Of a stretch of 64,000 nt of DNA, positions 1-8,535 are shown piece after piece (position 1 is the first letter of the stretch; each line of letters opens with the position of its first letter). Made by a program: the position numbers and the translations under genes. Location of the stretch: the NCBI GenBank assembly GCA_900543215.1, contig UQQR01000005.1, positions 20,290 through 84,289 on the forward strand, read 5' to 3'. The notes under the pieces were generated by a model, which worked only from the letters and a program-made list of their open reading frames with translations, ran no database searches and had not been told where the DNA came from. The stretch comes from an uncultured Oscillospiraceae bacterium (GTDB lineage: Bacteria; Bacillota; Clostridia; Oscillospirales; Acutalibacteraceae).

Positions 1-581
1 GCACCGGCGTAGAGCACGCCGAATTTTTTAACATCAATAGGCTCCGACAAAATGCAGCTTGAAATATCCGCAACAAGCGGTACATTACCCGTATCGGGAA
101 TTTCATGATACTTGGTTCCGTAAATGGTGTTGTTCATACAAATATGAACATAATCAGCCTCGGGATCAAAGTCCTCGCGCTTTGTTTTAGGTATATAAGA
201 ATAGGTCTTATCGGCGCTTGAAGCCACGGCGCGAGCCTTGCCGTAACGGGCGGCCTCCTTATATGCCTTATTTGCCCATTGACCTGTAATTATATAATCC
301 GCCTTGCCGTTTTTATTCATAAGATTAAGCGGCACCATAGCAAACTGCGTTGACGCTCCGCCCTGTAAAAACAGAACATAATAATCGTCCGGTATATTCA
401 TAAGCTCGCGGAGATTGGCCTCGGCCTCATCGAAAATAGCCTGATATTCCTTTGAGCGGTGTGACATTTCCATTACCGACTGTCCGGTAGCTCCGTATTC
501 AAGCATTTCCGCGGCGGCGGTTTTCAATACTTCCTCGGGAAGCATTGAAGGACCTGCGCTGAAATTATAAACTCTTGCCAT
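1..581 (-). CDS. serC: Phosphoserine aminotransferase SerC (C-terminus beyond window)
   Basis: PLP-dependent enzyme converting 3-phosphohydroxypyruvate and glutamate to phosphoserine in serine synthesis. The N-terminus reads MARVYNFSAGPSMLPEEVL, the SerC signature, followed by EYGATGQSVMEMSHRSKE and the FLQGGASTQF segment that binds the cofactor phosphate. About 193 residues are present; the rest, including the PLP lysine, lies outside the window. The ATG at 579-581 follows a purine-rich GGGGGT ribosome binding site. A consensus promoter lies about 55 bases upstream, so the gene is transcribed separately from rhaB. Identification is firm. Confidence 0.95.
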   Translation of the reverse strand, partial: MARVYNFSAGPSMLPEEVLKTAAAEMLEYGATGQSVMEMSHRSKEYQAIFDEAEANLRELMNIPDDYYVLFLQGGASTQFAMVPLNLMNKNGKADYIITGQWANKAYKEAARYGKARAVASSADKTYSYIPKTKREDFDPEADYVHICMNNTIYGTKYHEIPDTGNVPLVADISSCILSEPIDVKKFGVLYAG

Positions 582-637
582 TAATTTTACCCCCATAGTA
601 CTTTCGGTTTTTACCGATATTAAGTGATATGTATTAC

Positions 638-666
638 ATTATATTCGTTGAATACCGTTTTGTCAA
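638..666 (-). promoter_or_regulatory. Sigma-A promoter of serC
   Basis: On the minus strand TTGACA (661-666), a 17-base spacer and TATAAT (638-643) form a perfect consensus promoter in front of serC. A second TTGACA-like hexamer sits about 20 bases further upstream. The leader is too short (about 50 bases) for a T-box. Confidence 0.85.
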
Positions 667-755
667 TAAGTTTGTTAAGAACTTGTCAATAAATTTACGA
701 AATCTTGCAAAATAACGGAAATGTTTGTTATTTTATTAACAAACAAATGTCAGAT

Positions 756-784
756 AAAGAGGAACGGGAAGCCCATTCCTCTTT
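756..784 (-). terminator. Hairpin terminator after rhaB
   Basis: The inverted repeat AAAGAGGAA / TTCCTCTTT with extra GGG/CCC pairing lies a few bases after the rhaB stop codon. The following T-tract is short, so termination may be incomplete. Confidence 0.6.
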
Positions 785-790
785 AAATTA

Positions 791-2257
791 TTATTTATTT
801 AAAATTTTCACAAAATCGGCATAAGCCTTTTCCCAAGCCGCATTATCCTTCGGAGTATACTTCTTAAGCTCGGTTGAATTTGAAACGGCGCGCCTTATTT
901 CGGACAACCCGTTAAGCTCGCCGAGGGCGGCAAGCACCACCGCGATATTACCCATAACCGTAGCCTCGGACGGCCCCGCAAGCACCTGTACATTGCATGC
1001 GTCAGACGCCATCTGACACAAAAGCTTATCCTTTATGCCGCCGCCGAGGATATTTATTCTGTGATATTCCTTGCTGCTCATTTCGGCAAGCTTGTTAAAT
1101 GCATGCTTATACTTCATAGCAAGGCTCTGATAAATACAGCGCATTATCTCGCCCCTGTTCTGCGGAACATACTGTCCTGTACGACGGCAGAATTCCACTA
1201 CCCTCTTAGGGAGATTTCCGGCAGTTTCAAAGGCAGGGTCGTCAACATCTATGAAGCATTTGAACGGTTCGGCGCCGAGAGCCTCCTTTTCAAGCTGGTC
1301 AAATCCTACATCGTCGCCTTCCCGTTTCCACTGACGGCGAGATTCTTGTATAAGCCAAAGACCCATTATATTTTTAAGGAAACGGATAGTTCCGTCATAG
1401 CCGCCTTCGTTTGTAAAGTTAAGCTCCGCCGCCTGTGAAGTAAGTATCGGGTCCTTCGACTCTATACCAAGAAGGCTCCAGGTACCGCAGCTTATGTATA
1501 CGAAATCGTCCGTCTCACTCGGGGTTGCAACAACGGCAGACGCCGTATCGTGTCCGCACGCCGCAACAACCGGCACCTTTTTACAGCCAAGCTCCTCACA
1601 TATTTCGTCGGAAAGCATACCGTATACTTCGCCGGGTTTTATAACATCCGCAAAAATGCTTTCGGGCAGACCGAGCTTTTTAATCAGCTCTCTGGCCCAG
1701 TCCTTTCTATACGGGTCAAAGAGGTTTGAGGTGGAAGCAATGGTGGCTTCCTCCTTTATTTCACCTGTAAGCATATAAGCAACCAGGTCGGGTATCATCA
1801 ACATCTTTTCAGCGTTTTTAAGCTGTTCGGGCTCGTGATTTTTAAGGTACATAAGCTGATACAGGGTGTTGATACGCATACACTGTATACCGGTTCTTGA
1901 ATAGATTTCATCCTGCGAAACGGTTTTAAAGGTTTCCTCAAGCATACCCTCGGTACGGGTATCGCGGTAATGAACGGGATTGCCTATAAGCTTGCCCCTT
2001 TTATCTATAAGTCCGTAATCGACGCCCCATGTGTCTATGCCGATTGCGTCAAAGCCGCCAGAATTTACCGCCTTTGTAATCCCCGTCTTAATCTCGAAAA
2101 ACAGGCGCAATATATCCCAGTACATTGTTCCGTTTACTATGACCGTATCGTTACTGAAACGGTGTATTTCCTGCATATTGATTTTGCCGTCCGAGTATTC
2201 CGCAAGCATGGCTCTGCCGCTCGAAGCGCCGAAATCGAAAGAAAGTATCTTTTTCAT
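791..2257 (-). CDS. rhaB: Rhamnulokinase (FGGY family)
   Basis: Phosphorylates L-rhamnulose to rhamnulose-1-phosphate in cytosolic rhamnose catabolism. The 488-residue length fits the family. Visible motifs are the N-terminal ATP-site FDFGASSGR (residues 7-15), GIDTWGVDYG (73-82), NPVHYRDTRT, RTGIQCMRINTLYQL and the C-terminal-lobe ACGHDTASAV (near 237). The ATG at 2255-2257 is preferred because GGAGGGTG lies just before it; the in-frame GTG at 2261-2263 overlaps that ribosome binding site. No rhamnose isomerase, aldolase or transporter is adjacent, so the rest of the pathway must be elsewhere. Related FGGY kinases act on fuculose, but the overall sequence favours RhaB. Confidence 0.88.
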   Translation of the reverse strand: MKKILSFDFGASSGRAMLAEYSDGKINMQEIHRFSNDTVIVNGTMYWDILRLFFEIKTGITKAVNSGGFDAIGIDTWGVDYGLIDKRGKLIGNPVHYRDTRTEGMLEETFKTVSQDEIYSRTGIQCMRINTLYQLMYLKNHEPEQLKNAEKMLMIPDLVAYMLTGEIKEEATIASTSNLFDPYRKDWARELIKKLGLPESIFADVIKPGEVYGMLSDEICEELGCKKVPVVAACGHDTASAVVATPSETDDFVYISCGTWSLLGIESKDPILTSQAAELNFTNEGGYDGTIRFLKNIMGLWLIQESRRQWKREGDDVGFDQLEKEALGAEPFKCFIDVDDPAFETAGNLPKRVVEFCRRTGQYVPQNRGEIMRCIYQSLAMKYKHAFNKLAEMSSKEYHRINILGGGIKDKLLCQMASDACNVQVLAGPSEATVMGNIAVVLAALGELNGLSEIRRAVSNSTELKKYTPKDNAAWEKAYADFVKILNK

Positions 2258-2289
2258 AAGCACCCTCCAAGGTAAAATATCTCTATTCG

Positions 2290-2318
2290 ATTATATCAGA
2301 TTAAAAACGCCGTGTCTA
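2290..2318 (-). promoter_or_regulatory. Promoter of rhaB
   Basis: TAGACA (2313-2318), a 17-base spacer and TATAAT (2290-2295) on the minus strand, about 35 bases before the rhaB start. Confidence 0.7.
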
Positions 2319-2327
2319 TGTCCTATA

Positions 2328-2356
2328 TTCACATAATTTGTAACTTGAATTATACA
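2328..2356 (+). promoter_or_regulatory. Promoter of the FkbM-family gene
   Basis: TTCACA (2328-2333), a 17-base spacer and TATACA (2351-2356), divergent from the rhaB promoter. The -10 element is about 25 bases from the GTG start, so the leader is very short. Confidence 0.5.
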
Positions 2357-2380
2357 TGAAAAACCAATATAATTGATACG

Positions 2381-3412
2381 GTGATTGATTTGTGGGAATA
2401 TCTTAAAACCGCCGATAAACCGATAGTGCTTTACGGAATGGGCAACGGCGCGGACAAAATCATTTCGGTGCTTGAGTCTTACGGAATAAAATACAGCGGC
2501 GTATTTGCGACAGACGGCTTTGTCCGTGATAAATACTTTCATGGCATGAAGCTTACATCATACGGTAAGCTTAAGGAAAAGTACGGGAATATGATAGTGC
2601 TTGTCTGCTTCGGCAGCGCAAGACCGGAGGTAATAGAAAATATCAAGCGTATCGCCGCGAAGCAAGAGCTGTATGCGCCCGATGTTCCTGTGTACGGCGG
2701 CGGTTTGTTCACAAAAGAGTATGCAAAAAATCACCGTGCGGAGCTTGAATATGTATACAGCCGCCTTGCTGACGAAAAATCAAGAGAAACCTTTAAAAAT
2801 GTTATAGAATACAAGATAACGGGAAAACCTGAATATCTTTTTGTCTGCGAAGCCGATACCGACGAGCCGTATAAAAGCTTTTTAAGGCTTTCGGGAAACG
2901 AGCGTTTTTTCGATTTAGGGGCATATAACGGCGACACGGTATCCGACTTTGTGGGGAGAACCGGCAGTTACGGCAGTATCACCGCGGTTGAGCCCGACCC
3001 TAAAAATTTTAAAAAGCTTACCCGATTTGCGGAAGAATTACAGGATATACGCCTTATAAATGCCTGTATTTCTGACAAAAGCGGAGAAAAAAGCTTTTCT
3101 GTTCACGGCGGCAGAAATTCGACCGCCGGCATCGGTGAGCTTATCCGCTCCGTTACGGTAGATTCACTGTCCGAAGCCGCACCGCCCTCATACATTAAAA
3201 TGGATATTGAGGGCAGCGAGCGTGAAGCGATAAAGGGGGCGGAAAATACAATTAAAGTCTATAAGCCTAAAATGCTTATATCCTGCTATCATCGCACCGA
3301 GGATTTGTTTAAGCTTCCTATCGAGGTCGATAAAATAAGAAATGATTATAAGCTTTATTTAAGACATTTCCCGTCAGTTCCCGCATGGGAAATGAATTAT
3401 TATTTCATATAA
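2381..3412 (+). CDS. FkbM-family SAM-dependent methyltransferase
   Basis: Probable O-methyltransferase of 343 residues. The N-terminal 100 residues form a nucleotide-binding-like fold (VLYGMGNGADKIISVLES). The C-terminal half is an FkbM domain: FDLGAYNGDTV (SAM motif I, near residue 178), AVEPDPKNF (motif II) and the family hallmark YIKMDIEGSEREA (near 268). Such proteins often modify sugars of cell-surface polysaccharides; the substrate cannot be told from sequence. GTG at 2381 is the likely start; an internal ATG at 2438 (MGNGADK) is the alternative. It is a single-gene unit between a divergent promoter and a shared terminator. Confidence 0.8.
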   Translation: MIDLWEYLKTADKPIVLYGMGNGADKIISVLESYGIKYSGVFATDGFVRDKYFHGMKLTSYGKLKEKYGNMIVLVCFGSARPEVIENIKRIAAKQELYAPDVPVYGGGLFTKEYAKNHRAELEYVYSRLADEKSRETFKNVIEYKITGKPEYLFVCEADTDEPYKSFLRLSGNERFFDLGAYNGDTVSDFVGRTGSYGSITAVEPDPKNFKKLTRFAEELQDIRLINACISDKSGEKSFSVHGGRNSTAGIGELIRSVTVDSLSEAAPPSYIKMDIEGSEREAIKGAENTIKVYKPKMLISCYHRTEDLFKLPIEVDKIRNDYKLYLRHFPSVPAWEMNYYFI

Positions 3413-3443
3413 AAAAGCCCGACCTTTACGGTCGGGCTTTAAG
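3411..3443. terminator. Bidirectional terminator between FkbM gene and rpsR
   Basis: A perfect 11-bp stem (3414-3424 / 3430-3440) with a five-base loop, A-tract on the left and T-tract on the right, placed between two converging genes so that it can end transcription from both sides. Confidence 0.9.
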
Positions 3444-3447
3444 CTTA

Positions 3448-3693
3448 TTAATCGTTTACATAAGGAAGCAAAGCGATCTGACGGGCACGCTTAATAGCGG
3501 TGGTAAGCTCACGCTGGTGAGCGGCGCAGGTGCCGGTTGCTCTGCGGGGGAGAATCTTTGCACGCTCTGAAATGAACTTGCGAAGACGAGCCACATCCTT
3601 ATAATCAATAGCTTCAACACGCTCAACACAGAAATGGCAAACTTTCTTGCGTGCTTTTCTGTGCATCGGTCTATCGTTTCTCTCGTTTTCCAT
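3448..3693 (-). CDS. rpsR: 30S ribosomal protein bS18
   Basis: 81-residue ribosomal protein that pairs with bS6 on the small-subunit platform. Recognised by the basic N-terminus and the conserved block [20 protein letters not shown], followed by [14 protein letters not shown]. Cys residues near positions 19, 22 and 55 suggest a zinc-type S18. Third gene of the conserved rpsF-ssb-rpsR operon, preceded by an AGGGAGG ribosome binding site. Confidence 0.97.
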   Translation of the reverse strand: MENERNDRPMHRKARKKVCHFCVERVEAIDYKDVARLRKFISERAKILPRRATGTCAAHQRELTTAIKRARQIALLPYVND

Positions 3694-3736
3694 GAAATAA
3701 CCTCCCTATAAATGAGATTGAATAATTCAGCGATAA

Positions 3737-4159
3737 TTAAAACGGCAAATCGTCGTCCGATACATCGCCCAAATCAGCGAAATCATTAGTACCCGCATTG
3801 GTAAACGAAGCCGCAGGCTCGTTTCCTGCAGGAGCCGAGTCACGCTTCGACTCAACAAACTGGGCATTATTTACAACAACCTCAAACGCTGTTCTGTTAT
3901 TACCGTTTTTATCGGTATATTTACGGGTCTGAATAGAACCTTCTATACCTATCATATTGCCCTTTTTGAAGTATTTTGAAATAAACTCAGCGGTTTTGCG
4001 CCATGCAACGACATTAATAAAATCGGTCTGCTGTTCCTCACCTGTACGGTAGGGACGGGCAACAGCCAGCGAGAATGAAGTAACGGAAATTCCGCTTTGT
4101 GTAGTTTTAAGCTCAGGGTCGGCGGTAAGACGGCCGGTAAGAACCACTAAATTAAACAT
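3737..4159 (-). CDS. ssb: Single-stranded DNA-binding protein
   Basis: 140-residue SSB that coats single-stranded DNA in replication and repair. An N-terminal OB fold (MFNLVVLTGRLTADPEL, then DFINVVAWRKTAEFI) runs to about residue 105. A Gly/Pro/Asn linker follows, then the acidic tip DDDLPF that binds partner proteins. It lies between rpsF and rpsR; GGAGGAAAAGGA precedes the ATG. Shorter than the 160-170 residues usual in Bacillus because of a short linker. Confidence 0.97.
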   Translation of the reverse strand: MFNLVVLTGRLTADPELKTTQSGISVTSFSLAVARPYRTGEEQQTDFINVVAWRKTAEFISKYFKKGNMIGIEGSIQTRKYTDKNGNNRTAFEVVVNNAQFVESKRDSAPAGNEPAASFTNAGTNDFADLGDVSDDDLPF

Positions 4160-4170
4160 TCCTTTTCCTC

Positions 4171-4452
4171 CTACTTCTTAATTACCATGGCTCTTAAAAC
4201 GCCGTCGGTAATCTTTGCGATACGCTCAAGCTCAGCAGGGAAAGCCGGTTCGCTTTCGAAAGTGAAGAACACATAGTATCCCTCTGCCTCGTCGTTAATG
4301 AGATAAGCCAAGCGGCGCTTGCCCCAATCATCAACATTCTCGATAGTACCGTTCTTAGCGATAAGGTCATTGAACTTTTCCTTTAAAGCGGCAGTGGCAT
4401 CCTCACCCTGTGCTACTGAAAGAACAATGGCTGCTTCGTACTTGTTGGTCAT
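4171..4452 (-). CDS. rpsF: 30S ribosomal protein bS6
   Basis: 93-residue small-subunit protein, partner of bS18. Shows NKYEAAIVLS at the start and DWGKRRLAYLINDEAEGYYVFF in the middle, typical of S6. The start at 4450-4452 follows AAAAGGAGGTGCAAAGAA; a longer in-frame reading to 4488 has no ribosome binding site and would add residues that do not belong to the family. First gene of the rpsF-ssb-rpsR operon, driven by the consensus promoter at 4531-4559. Confidence 0.96.
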   Translation of the reverse strand: MTNKYEAAIVLSVAQGEDATAALKEKFNDLIAKNGTIENVDDWGKRRLAYLINDEAEGYYVFFTFESEPAFPAELERIAKITDGVLRAMVIKK

Positions 4453-4515
4453 TTCTTTGCACCTCCTTTTGGACTTTTGGTCCTGCAAAAATTGCAGAAC
4501 AAGGAGCTAATTATT
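4453..4515 (-). promoter_or_regulatory. rpsF leader hairpins, possible S6:S18 autoregulatory element
   Basis: Between promoter and start, the minus strand can form CTGCAA-TTT-TTGCAG followed by GGAC-CAAAA-GTCC. In many bacteria a leader RNA here binds the S6:S18 complex to control the operon. The position and stem-loop fit that role, but I could not confirm the conserved core, so this is a tentative call. Confidence 0.3.
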
Positions 4516-4530
4516 TAATCAGCATTTTGT

Positions 4531-4559
4531 ATTATACCAGTATTTTTTTCCGTTGTCAA
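4531..4559 (-). promoter_or_regulatory. Promoter of the rpsF operon
   Basis: Perfect TTGACA (4554-4559), 17-base spacer and TATAAT (4531-4536) on the minus strand, about 80 bases before rpsF. It is back to back with the coaX promoter. Confidence 0.9.
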
Positions 4560-4567
4560 TAAAATTG

Positions 4568-4596
4568 TTGATTTTATGCGCCGTTTTCAATATAAT
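4568..4596 (+). promoter_or_regulatory. Promoter of coaX
   Basis: TTGATT (4568-4573), 17-base spacer and TATAAT (4591-4596), about 33 bases before the coaX start. Confidence 0.75.
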
Positions 4597-4629
4597 ATAG
4601 GTGTAATATTTAAAAGGACGGTGTAAATA

Positions 4630-5397
4630 ATGCTGCTCACCATTGATATAGGCAACACAAATGTCACCTTAGGCGCCTTTGACGGCAACATTCTCTCGTT
4701 CACCGCCAGACTTGCGACAGATGTTGGCAAAACCGCCGACCAGTACGCGGTTGAAATCAAGGAAGTGCTCGGTCTCTACGGTCAGAATTACGAAAATATT
4801 GAGGACTGTATTATTTCCTCGGTTGTGCCCTCCGTAGGAAACAGCATAGCAGGGGCGGTATCAAAGCTTTGTCAAATAGTTCCGCTGATGCTGGGTCCGG
4901 GTGTTAAAACCGGTCTCAATATAAAAATAGACAATCCGGCGCAGCTTGGTGCCGACCTTGTGGCAGGCGCTGTCGGTGCGCTTGAAGAGTATACAATGCC
5001 GTGTGTAATAATAGATATGGGTACTGCCACAACCCTTAGCGTGCTTGATAAAAACGGTTCGTTTTTGGGCGGAGCCATTGCGGCAGGCGTGCGGCTGACC
5101 CTTAAAGCACTTGCCGAAAACACGGCGCAGCTCACCTCTATACCCATAACCGCACCGCCGTCCGCCATCGGTTCAAACACGGTTGAATGTATGCAGTCGG
5201 GTCTTGTTTACGGCACCGCCGCAATGCTTGACGGTATGCTTGACAAGATAAGCGATGAGCTCGGCGAAATATCCACGGTGGTTGCAACAGGCGGAATGTC
5301 AAAGGAAATAATTTCCTATTGCAGACACAGCATTATATATAATGAAAACCTCTTGCTTGAGGGCTTGCGTGTAATATACGAAAAAAATCTGAAATAA
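4630..5397 (+). CDS. coaX: Type III pantothenate kinase
   Basis: First enzyme of coenzyme A synthesis, phosphorylating pantothenate with ATP. At 255 residues it has the expected length. Motifs are LLTIDIGNTNVTLGAF (residues 2-17, phosphate-binding), LGADLVAGAVGA, IIDMGTATTL (near 126) and ATGGMSK near the C-terminus. The following gene encodes an ECF S-component, which suggests uptake and phosphorylation of pantothenate from one operon. Confidence 0.95.
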   Translation: MLLTIDIGNTNVTLGAFDGNILSFTARLATDVGKTADQYAVEIKEVLGLYGQNYENIEDCIISSVVPSVGNSIAGAVSKLCQIVPLMLGPGVKTGLNIKIDNPAQLGADLVAGAVGALEEYTMPCVIIDMGTATTLSVLDKNGSFLGGAIAAGVRLTLKALAENTAQLTSIPITAPPSAIGSNTVECMQSGLVYGTAAMLDGMLDKISDELGEISTVVATGGMSKEIISYCRHSIIYNENLLLEGLRVIYEKNLK

Positions 5398-5480
5398 CCG
5401 CAGCTTTTGCGGATAACATATATTATATTATGAACTCTACCTTTAGTACGAATAATAAGGAGAGTATCGGAGGTAATCTT

Positions 5481-6074
5481 ATGTCAAAAAAGCCAAATGT
5501 CAAAAAAATCGCGGTCCTATCAATACTTTCGGCAATAACGGTGATCGTCGCCTTTATTCCGCTTAAGACACTCGGACTGGAAATCACCTTTACAATGATA
5601 CCCGTAGCGGTGGGCGCTGTGCTTTACGGTCCGTCGGGCGGTGCGCTGATAGGCGGCGTGTTCGGCGCGGTCTCGTTTCTTCAGTGCCTCGGTTACAGTC
5701 CGTTCGGCGCCGCACTTCTTGCCATCAACCCGTTTTACACCTTTATTGTTTGTGTTCCCACCCGTATTTTAGCAGGTCTTTTAGCCGGTGTAATTTACAG
5801 ATTGCTCAAAAAAAGCTTTAAAAGCGATATTCCGGCGCTTCTTGTTTCTTCACTTGCCACACCGGTTTTCAATACGCTTTTCTTTATGTCGTCCTTAACC
5901 CTGTTTTTCTACAAAACGGATTATCTGCAAGGCTATGTAAGCGGACTCGGCGCCGCAAATCCAGTGACCTTTATACTGCTGTTTGTAGGTATTAACGGTC
6001 TTGTTGAAATTATATGCGGCTTTGCGGTTGCTTTCCCGTGTGCAAAAGCGCTTTCAAAATATTTAAAGCTGTAA
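5481..6074 (+). CDS. ECF transporter S-component, probably pantothenate-specific
   Basis: Integral membrane substrate-binding subunit of an energy-coupling-factor vitamin transporter, 197 residues with about six hydrophobic segments. The family signature is seen in the first helix region (KIAVLSILSAITVIVAF) and in VAVGAVLYGPSGGALIGGVFGA. The ATG at 5481 is chosen because GGAGGTAATCTT precedes it. The A and T components (EcfA/EcfT) are not in the window, as is normal for group II systems. Adjacency to coaX points to pantothenate; riboflavin or another vitamin cannot be excluded from sequence. Confidence 0.8.
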   Translation: MSKKPNVKKIAVLSILSAITVIVAFIPLKTLGLEITFTMIPVAVGAVLYGPSGGALIGGVFGAVSFLQCLGYSPFGAALLAINPFYTFIVCVPTRILAGLLAGVIYRLLKKSFKSDIPALLVSSLATPVFNTLFFMSSLTLFFYKTDYLQGYVSGLGAANPVTFILLFVGINGLVEIICGFAVAFPCAKALSKYLKL

Positions 6075-6080
6075 AAACGC

Positions 6081-6115
6081 AGCCGTGGTCTCCGAACGGA
6101 TACCACGGCTTTATT
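6081..6115 (+). terminator. Terminator of the coaX operon
   Basis: Stem AGCCGTGGT / ACCACGGCT (6081-6089 / 6102-6110) followed by TTTATTGT, directly after the S-component stop and just left of the IS200-type element. Confidence 0.8.
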
Positions 6116-6125
6116 GTATTGAGAA

Positions 6126-6148
6126 AACCACCTGCTAAGCAGGTGGTT
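6126..6148. repeat. Left-end hairpin of the IS200-type element
   Basis: AACCACCTGC-TAA-GCAGGTGGTT: a perfect 10-bp stem with a TAA loop, the kind of structure bound by Y1 transposases at the left end. Confidence 0.8.
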
Positions 6149-6243
6149 CCAAAGAGGCTTTTGCCGATGAGCAAAAAAGAAGCTCCTATGGTATAATGCA
6201 AGCGGTCTGTCAACCACAAGCGTTAAAACATAGGAGGTCAATT

Positions 6244-6723
6244 ATGAAAATCGACAAAAGTAGTATAGCACACACAGCATGGAATTGCAAATATCATATA
6301 GTTTTTGCACCAAAGTATAGAAGACAAGTAATCTACGGAAAGATAAAATCAGACATAGGACAAATAATAAGGAAATTGTGCGAATGGAAGGGAGTAGAAA
6401 TTATTGAAGCCGAAGCCTGTCCCGACCATATACATCTTTTAGTGTCAATACCACCAAAGATAAGTGTATCAAGTTTTATGGGATATCTAAAAGGTAAAAG
6501 CAGTTTAATGATTTTTGACAAACACGCAAATCTAAAATACCGATACGGAAACCGAGAATTTTGGTGTAGAGGATATTATGTAGATACCGTAGGAAAGAAC
6601 AAAAAGGCAATAGCAGAATATATACGGAATCAATTACAAGAAGATTTAGCGTACGAACAAATGAGTATAAAAGAATTGGTTGACCCGTTTACGGGTGAGC
6701 CAGTTAAGGCAAGCAAAAAATAA
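6244..6723 (+). CDS. tnpA: IS200/IS605-family Y1 transposase TnpA
   Basis: 159-residue HUH transposase that cuts and rejoins single-stranded DNA. The HUH motif is DHIHLL (His62, His64). The catalytic tyrosine is in RGYYVDTVGKN (near residue 112). The start at 6244 follows TAGGAGGTCAATT; a longer reading to 6196 has no support. It appears intact. No tnpB or iscB follows, so it is an IS200-type rather than an IS605-type unit. Confidence 0.93.
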   Translation: MKIDKSSIAHTAWNCKYHIVFAPKYRRQVIYGKIKSDIGQIIRKLCEWKGVEIIEAEACPDHIHLLVSIPPKISVSSFMGYLKGKSSLMIFDKHANLKYRYGNREFWCRGYYVDTVGKNKKAIAEYIRNQLQEDLAYEQMSIKELVDPFTGEPVKASKK

Positions 6724-6822
6724 CCAACCGCTTTAGCGGTAGCTAAGAGTCCGCTTGCGGTTGGCAGATTATTCGGTGGACTTTCAGTCCAGCCGGTAAC
6801 AGCGGCTTATAGCCGCAGAGCA

Positions 6823-6845
6823 AACTACCGGCTTAGCCGGTAGTT
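6823..6845. repeat. Right-end hairpin of the IS200-type element
   Basis: AACTACCGGC-TTA-GCCGGTAGTT: a perfect 10-bp stem, nine bases past the fhs stop codon on the opposite strand. It may also act as the fhs transcription terminator. Confidence 0.8.
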
Positions 6846-6853
6846 ATGATTAT

Positions 6854-8530
6854 TTAAAACAGTCCTGTTATTCTGCCGTTTTCATCAACATCAATTTGTT
6901 CGGCGGCAGGTTTTTTAGGAAGTCCCGGCATTGTCATTATATCCCCCGTAAGCACGACTATAAATCCAGCTCCCGCGGATATTTTAACATTCCTTACAGT
7001 TACGGTAAAGTCTTCGGGGGCGCCTAAAAGCGCCGGATCGTCGGAAAAGCTGTACTGCGTTTTGGCAATACACACGGGCAGTCCCGAAAAGCCGAGCCTT
7101 GAAAACTTTTCTATTTGCTTTTCAGCCGCAGGGAGAACCGTTATTCCCTTTCCGCCGTACACCTTTTTTACCACGGCGGCAATTTTTTCTTCAATGCTGT
7201 CGGAAAGCTCATAGCTGTATGTGAAATCGCCCTTTTCTTCTTCGCAAAGCCGCATGACTTCTCTTGCGAGAGCCTCGCCGCCCTTACCGCCGTCCGCCCA
7301 GACGGTCGAAAGCACCGTATTAACTCCAAGCTCCCTGCATTTCTCAATAACAAAGTTTATTTCCCTGTCGGTATCTGTCGGGAAGCGGTTTACGGCAACC
7401 GTACAGGGCAGTTTGTATACATTTTTAATATTGGAAATATGCCTTAACAAATTAGGTATGCCCTTTTCAAGCGCTTCGGTATTCTCGGTATCAAGACTTT
7501 TTTTATCAAGTCCGCCGTGCATTTTAAGCGCGCGCACGGTAGCGACCACAACCACAGCGGAGGGAGTAAGTCCGGCCGTTCTGCATTTAATATCAAGGAA
7601 TTTTTCGGCTCCCAAATCCGCGCCGAAGCCTGCCTCGGTAACCGCATAGTCGGCAAGCCTTAAAGCCATTCGTGTTGCGATTACTGAATTGCACCCGTGC
7701 GCTATATTTGCAAACGGTCCGCCGTGTACAAGTGCAGGGGTTCCCTCAAGCGTCTGCACCAGATTCGGTTTAATTGCGTCTTTAAGGAGCGCCGCCATAG
7801 CGCCCTGAGCTTTAAGGTCGGCGCAGGTGACGGGAGCATCATCATAGGTGTAGCCCACAATAATTCTCGCAAGCCTTTCTTTTAAATCGGTTACCGAATC
7901 AGCGAGGCAAAGCACCGCCATAATTTCGCTTGCTACGGTTATATCGAAACCGTCCTCCCTCGGTACTCCGTTTGCCGTGCCGCCCAAGCCGTCTACGATG
8001 TTCCTTAGCTGTCGGTCATTCATATCCACACAGCGTTTCCAGGTTATTTTGCGTACATCGATATTAAGTTCGTTGCCCTGTTTTATATGGTTGTCAAGCA
8101 TAGCCGCAAGCAGATTGTTCGCCGCACCGATAGCGTGGAAATCACCCGTAAAATGAAGATTGATGTCCTCCATCGGCACGACCTGCGCATATCCGCCGCC
8201 GGCGGCTCCGCCCTTAATGCCGAAAACCGGTCCCAAAGACGGTTCCCTAAGTGCTGCTACGGCGTTTTTGCCTATTCTGCGAAGTCCGTCCGTAAGACCT
8301 ATTGTTGTGGTGGTCTTGCCCTCGCCCGCGGGCGTCGGGGTAATGGCGGTTACAAGAATAAGCTTTCCGTCATTCCGTTTGCTGTTTTTTAAAGCGGAAA
8401 GCTCAATTTTCGCCTTGTATTTTCCGTATTGCTCAATATCGTTTTCATCAATACCGGCTCTTTTTGCTATTTCGGTTATTTTTTCAAGCTTACAGCTCTG
8501 TGCTATTTCAATATCTGACAGCTGTTTCAA
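6854..8530 (-). CDS. fhs: Formate-tetrahydrofolate ligase
   Basis: ATP-dependent enzyme making 10-formyl-THF from formate and THF, central to one-carbon metabolism in anaerobes. About 558 residues, the normal size. Motifs are [16 protein letters not shown] (P-loop, near 65-80), [19 protein letters not shown] and the C-terminal [15 protein letters not shown]. The likely start is TTG at 8528-8530, eight bases after GAGGAG; the in-frame GTG at 8537-8539 overlaps that site. The upstream DUF4317 gene stops at 8536, so the two are probably cotranscribed. Confidence 0.95.
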   Translation of the reverse strand: MKQLSDIEIAQSCKLEKITEIAKRAGIDENDIEQYGKYKAKIELSALKNSKRNDGKLILVTAITPTPAGEGKTTTTIGLTDGLRRIGKNAVAALREPSLGPVFGIKGGAAGGGYAQVVPMEDINLHFTGDFHAIGAANNLLAAMLDNHIKQGNELNIDVRKITWKRCVDMNDRQLRNIVDGLGGTANGVPREDGFDITVASEIMAVLCLADSVTDLKERLARIIVGYTYDDAPVTCADLKAQGAMAALLKDAIKPNLVQTLEGTPALVHGGPFANIAHGCNSVIATRMALRLADYAVTEAGFGADLGAEKFLDIKCRTAGLTPSAVVVVATVRALKMHGGLDKKSLDTENTEALEKGIPNLLRHISNIKNVYKLPCTVAVNRFPTDTDREINFVIEKCRELGVNTVLSTVWADGGKGGEALAREVMRLCEEEKGDFTYSYELSDSIEEKIAAVVKKVYGGKGITVLPAAEKQIEKFSRLGFSGLPVCIAKTQYSFSDDPALLGAPEDFTVTVRNVKISAGAGFIVVLTGDIMTMPGLPKKPAAEQIDVDENGRITGLF

Positions 8531-8535
8531 GAAAA

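Larger units (their letters stand above)
6120..6850 (+). mobile_element. IS200-type element with a lone Y1 transposase
   Basis: About 730 bases bounded by two perfect 10-bp hairpins with three-base loops (6126-6148 and 6823-6845) and containing only tnpA, the organisation of IS200 in the IS200/IS605 superfamily. There are no terminal inverted repeats, as expected for this family. An imperfect hairpin at about 6153-6190 could mask tnpA translation, as known for IS200. It lies between two converging host genes and breaks neither. The exact cleavage ends are not determined. Confidence 0.85.
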
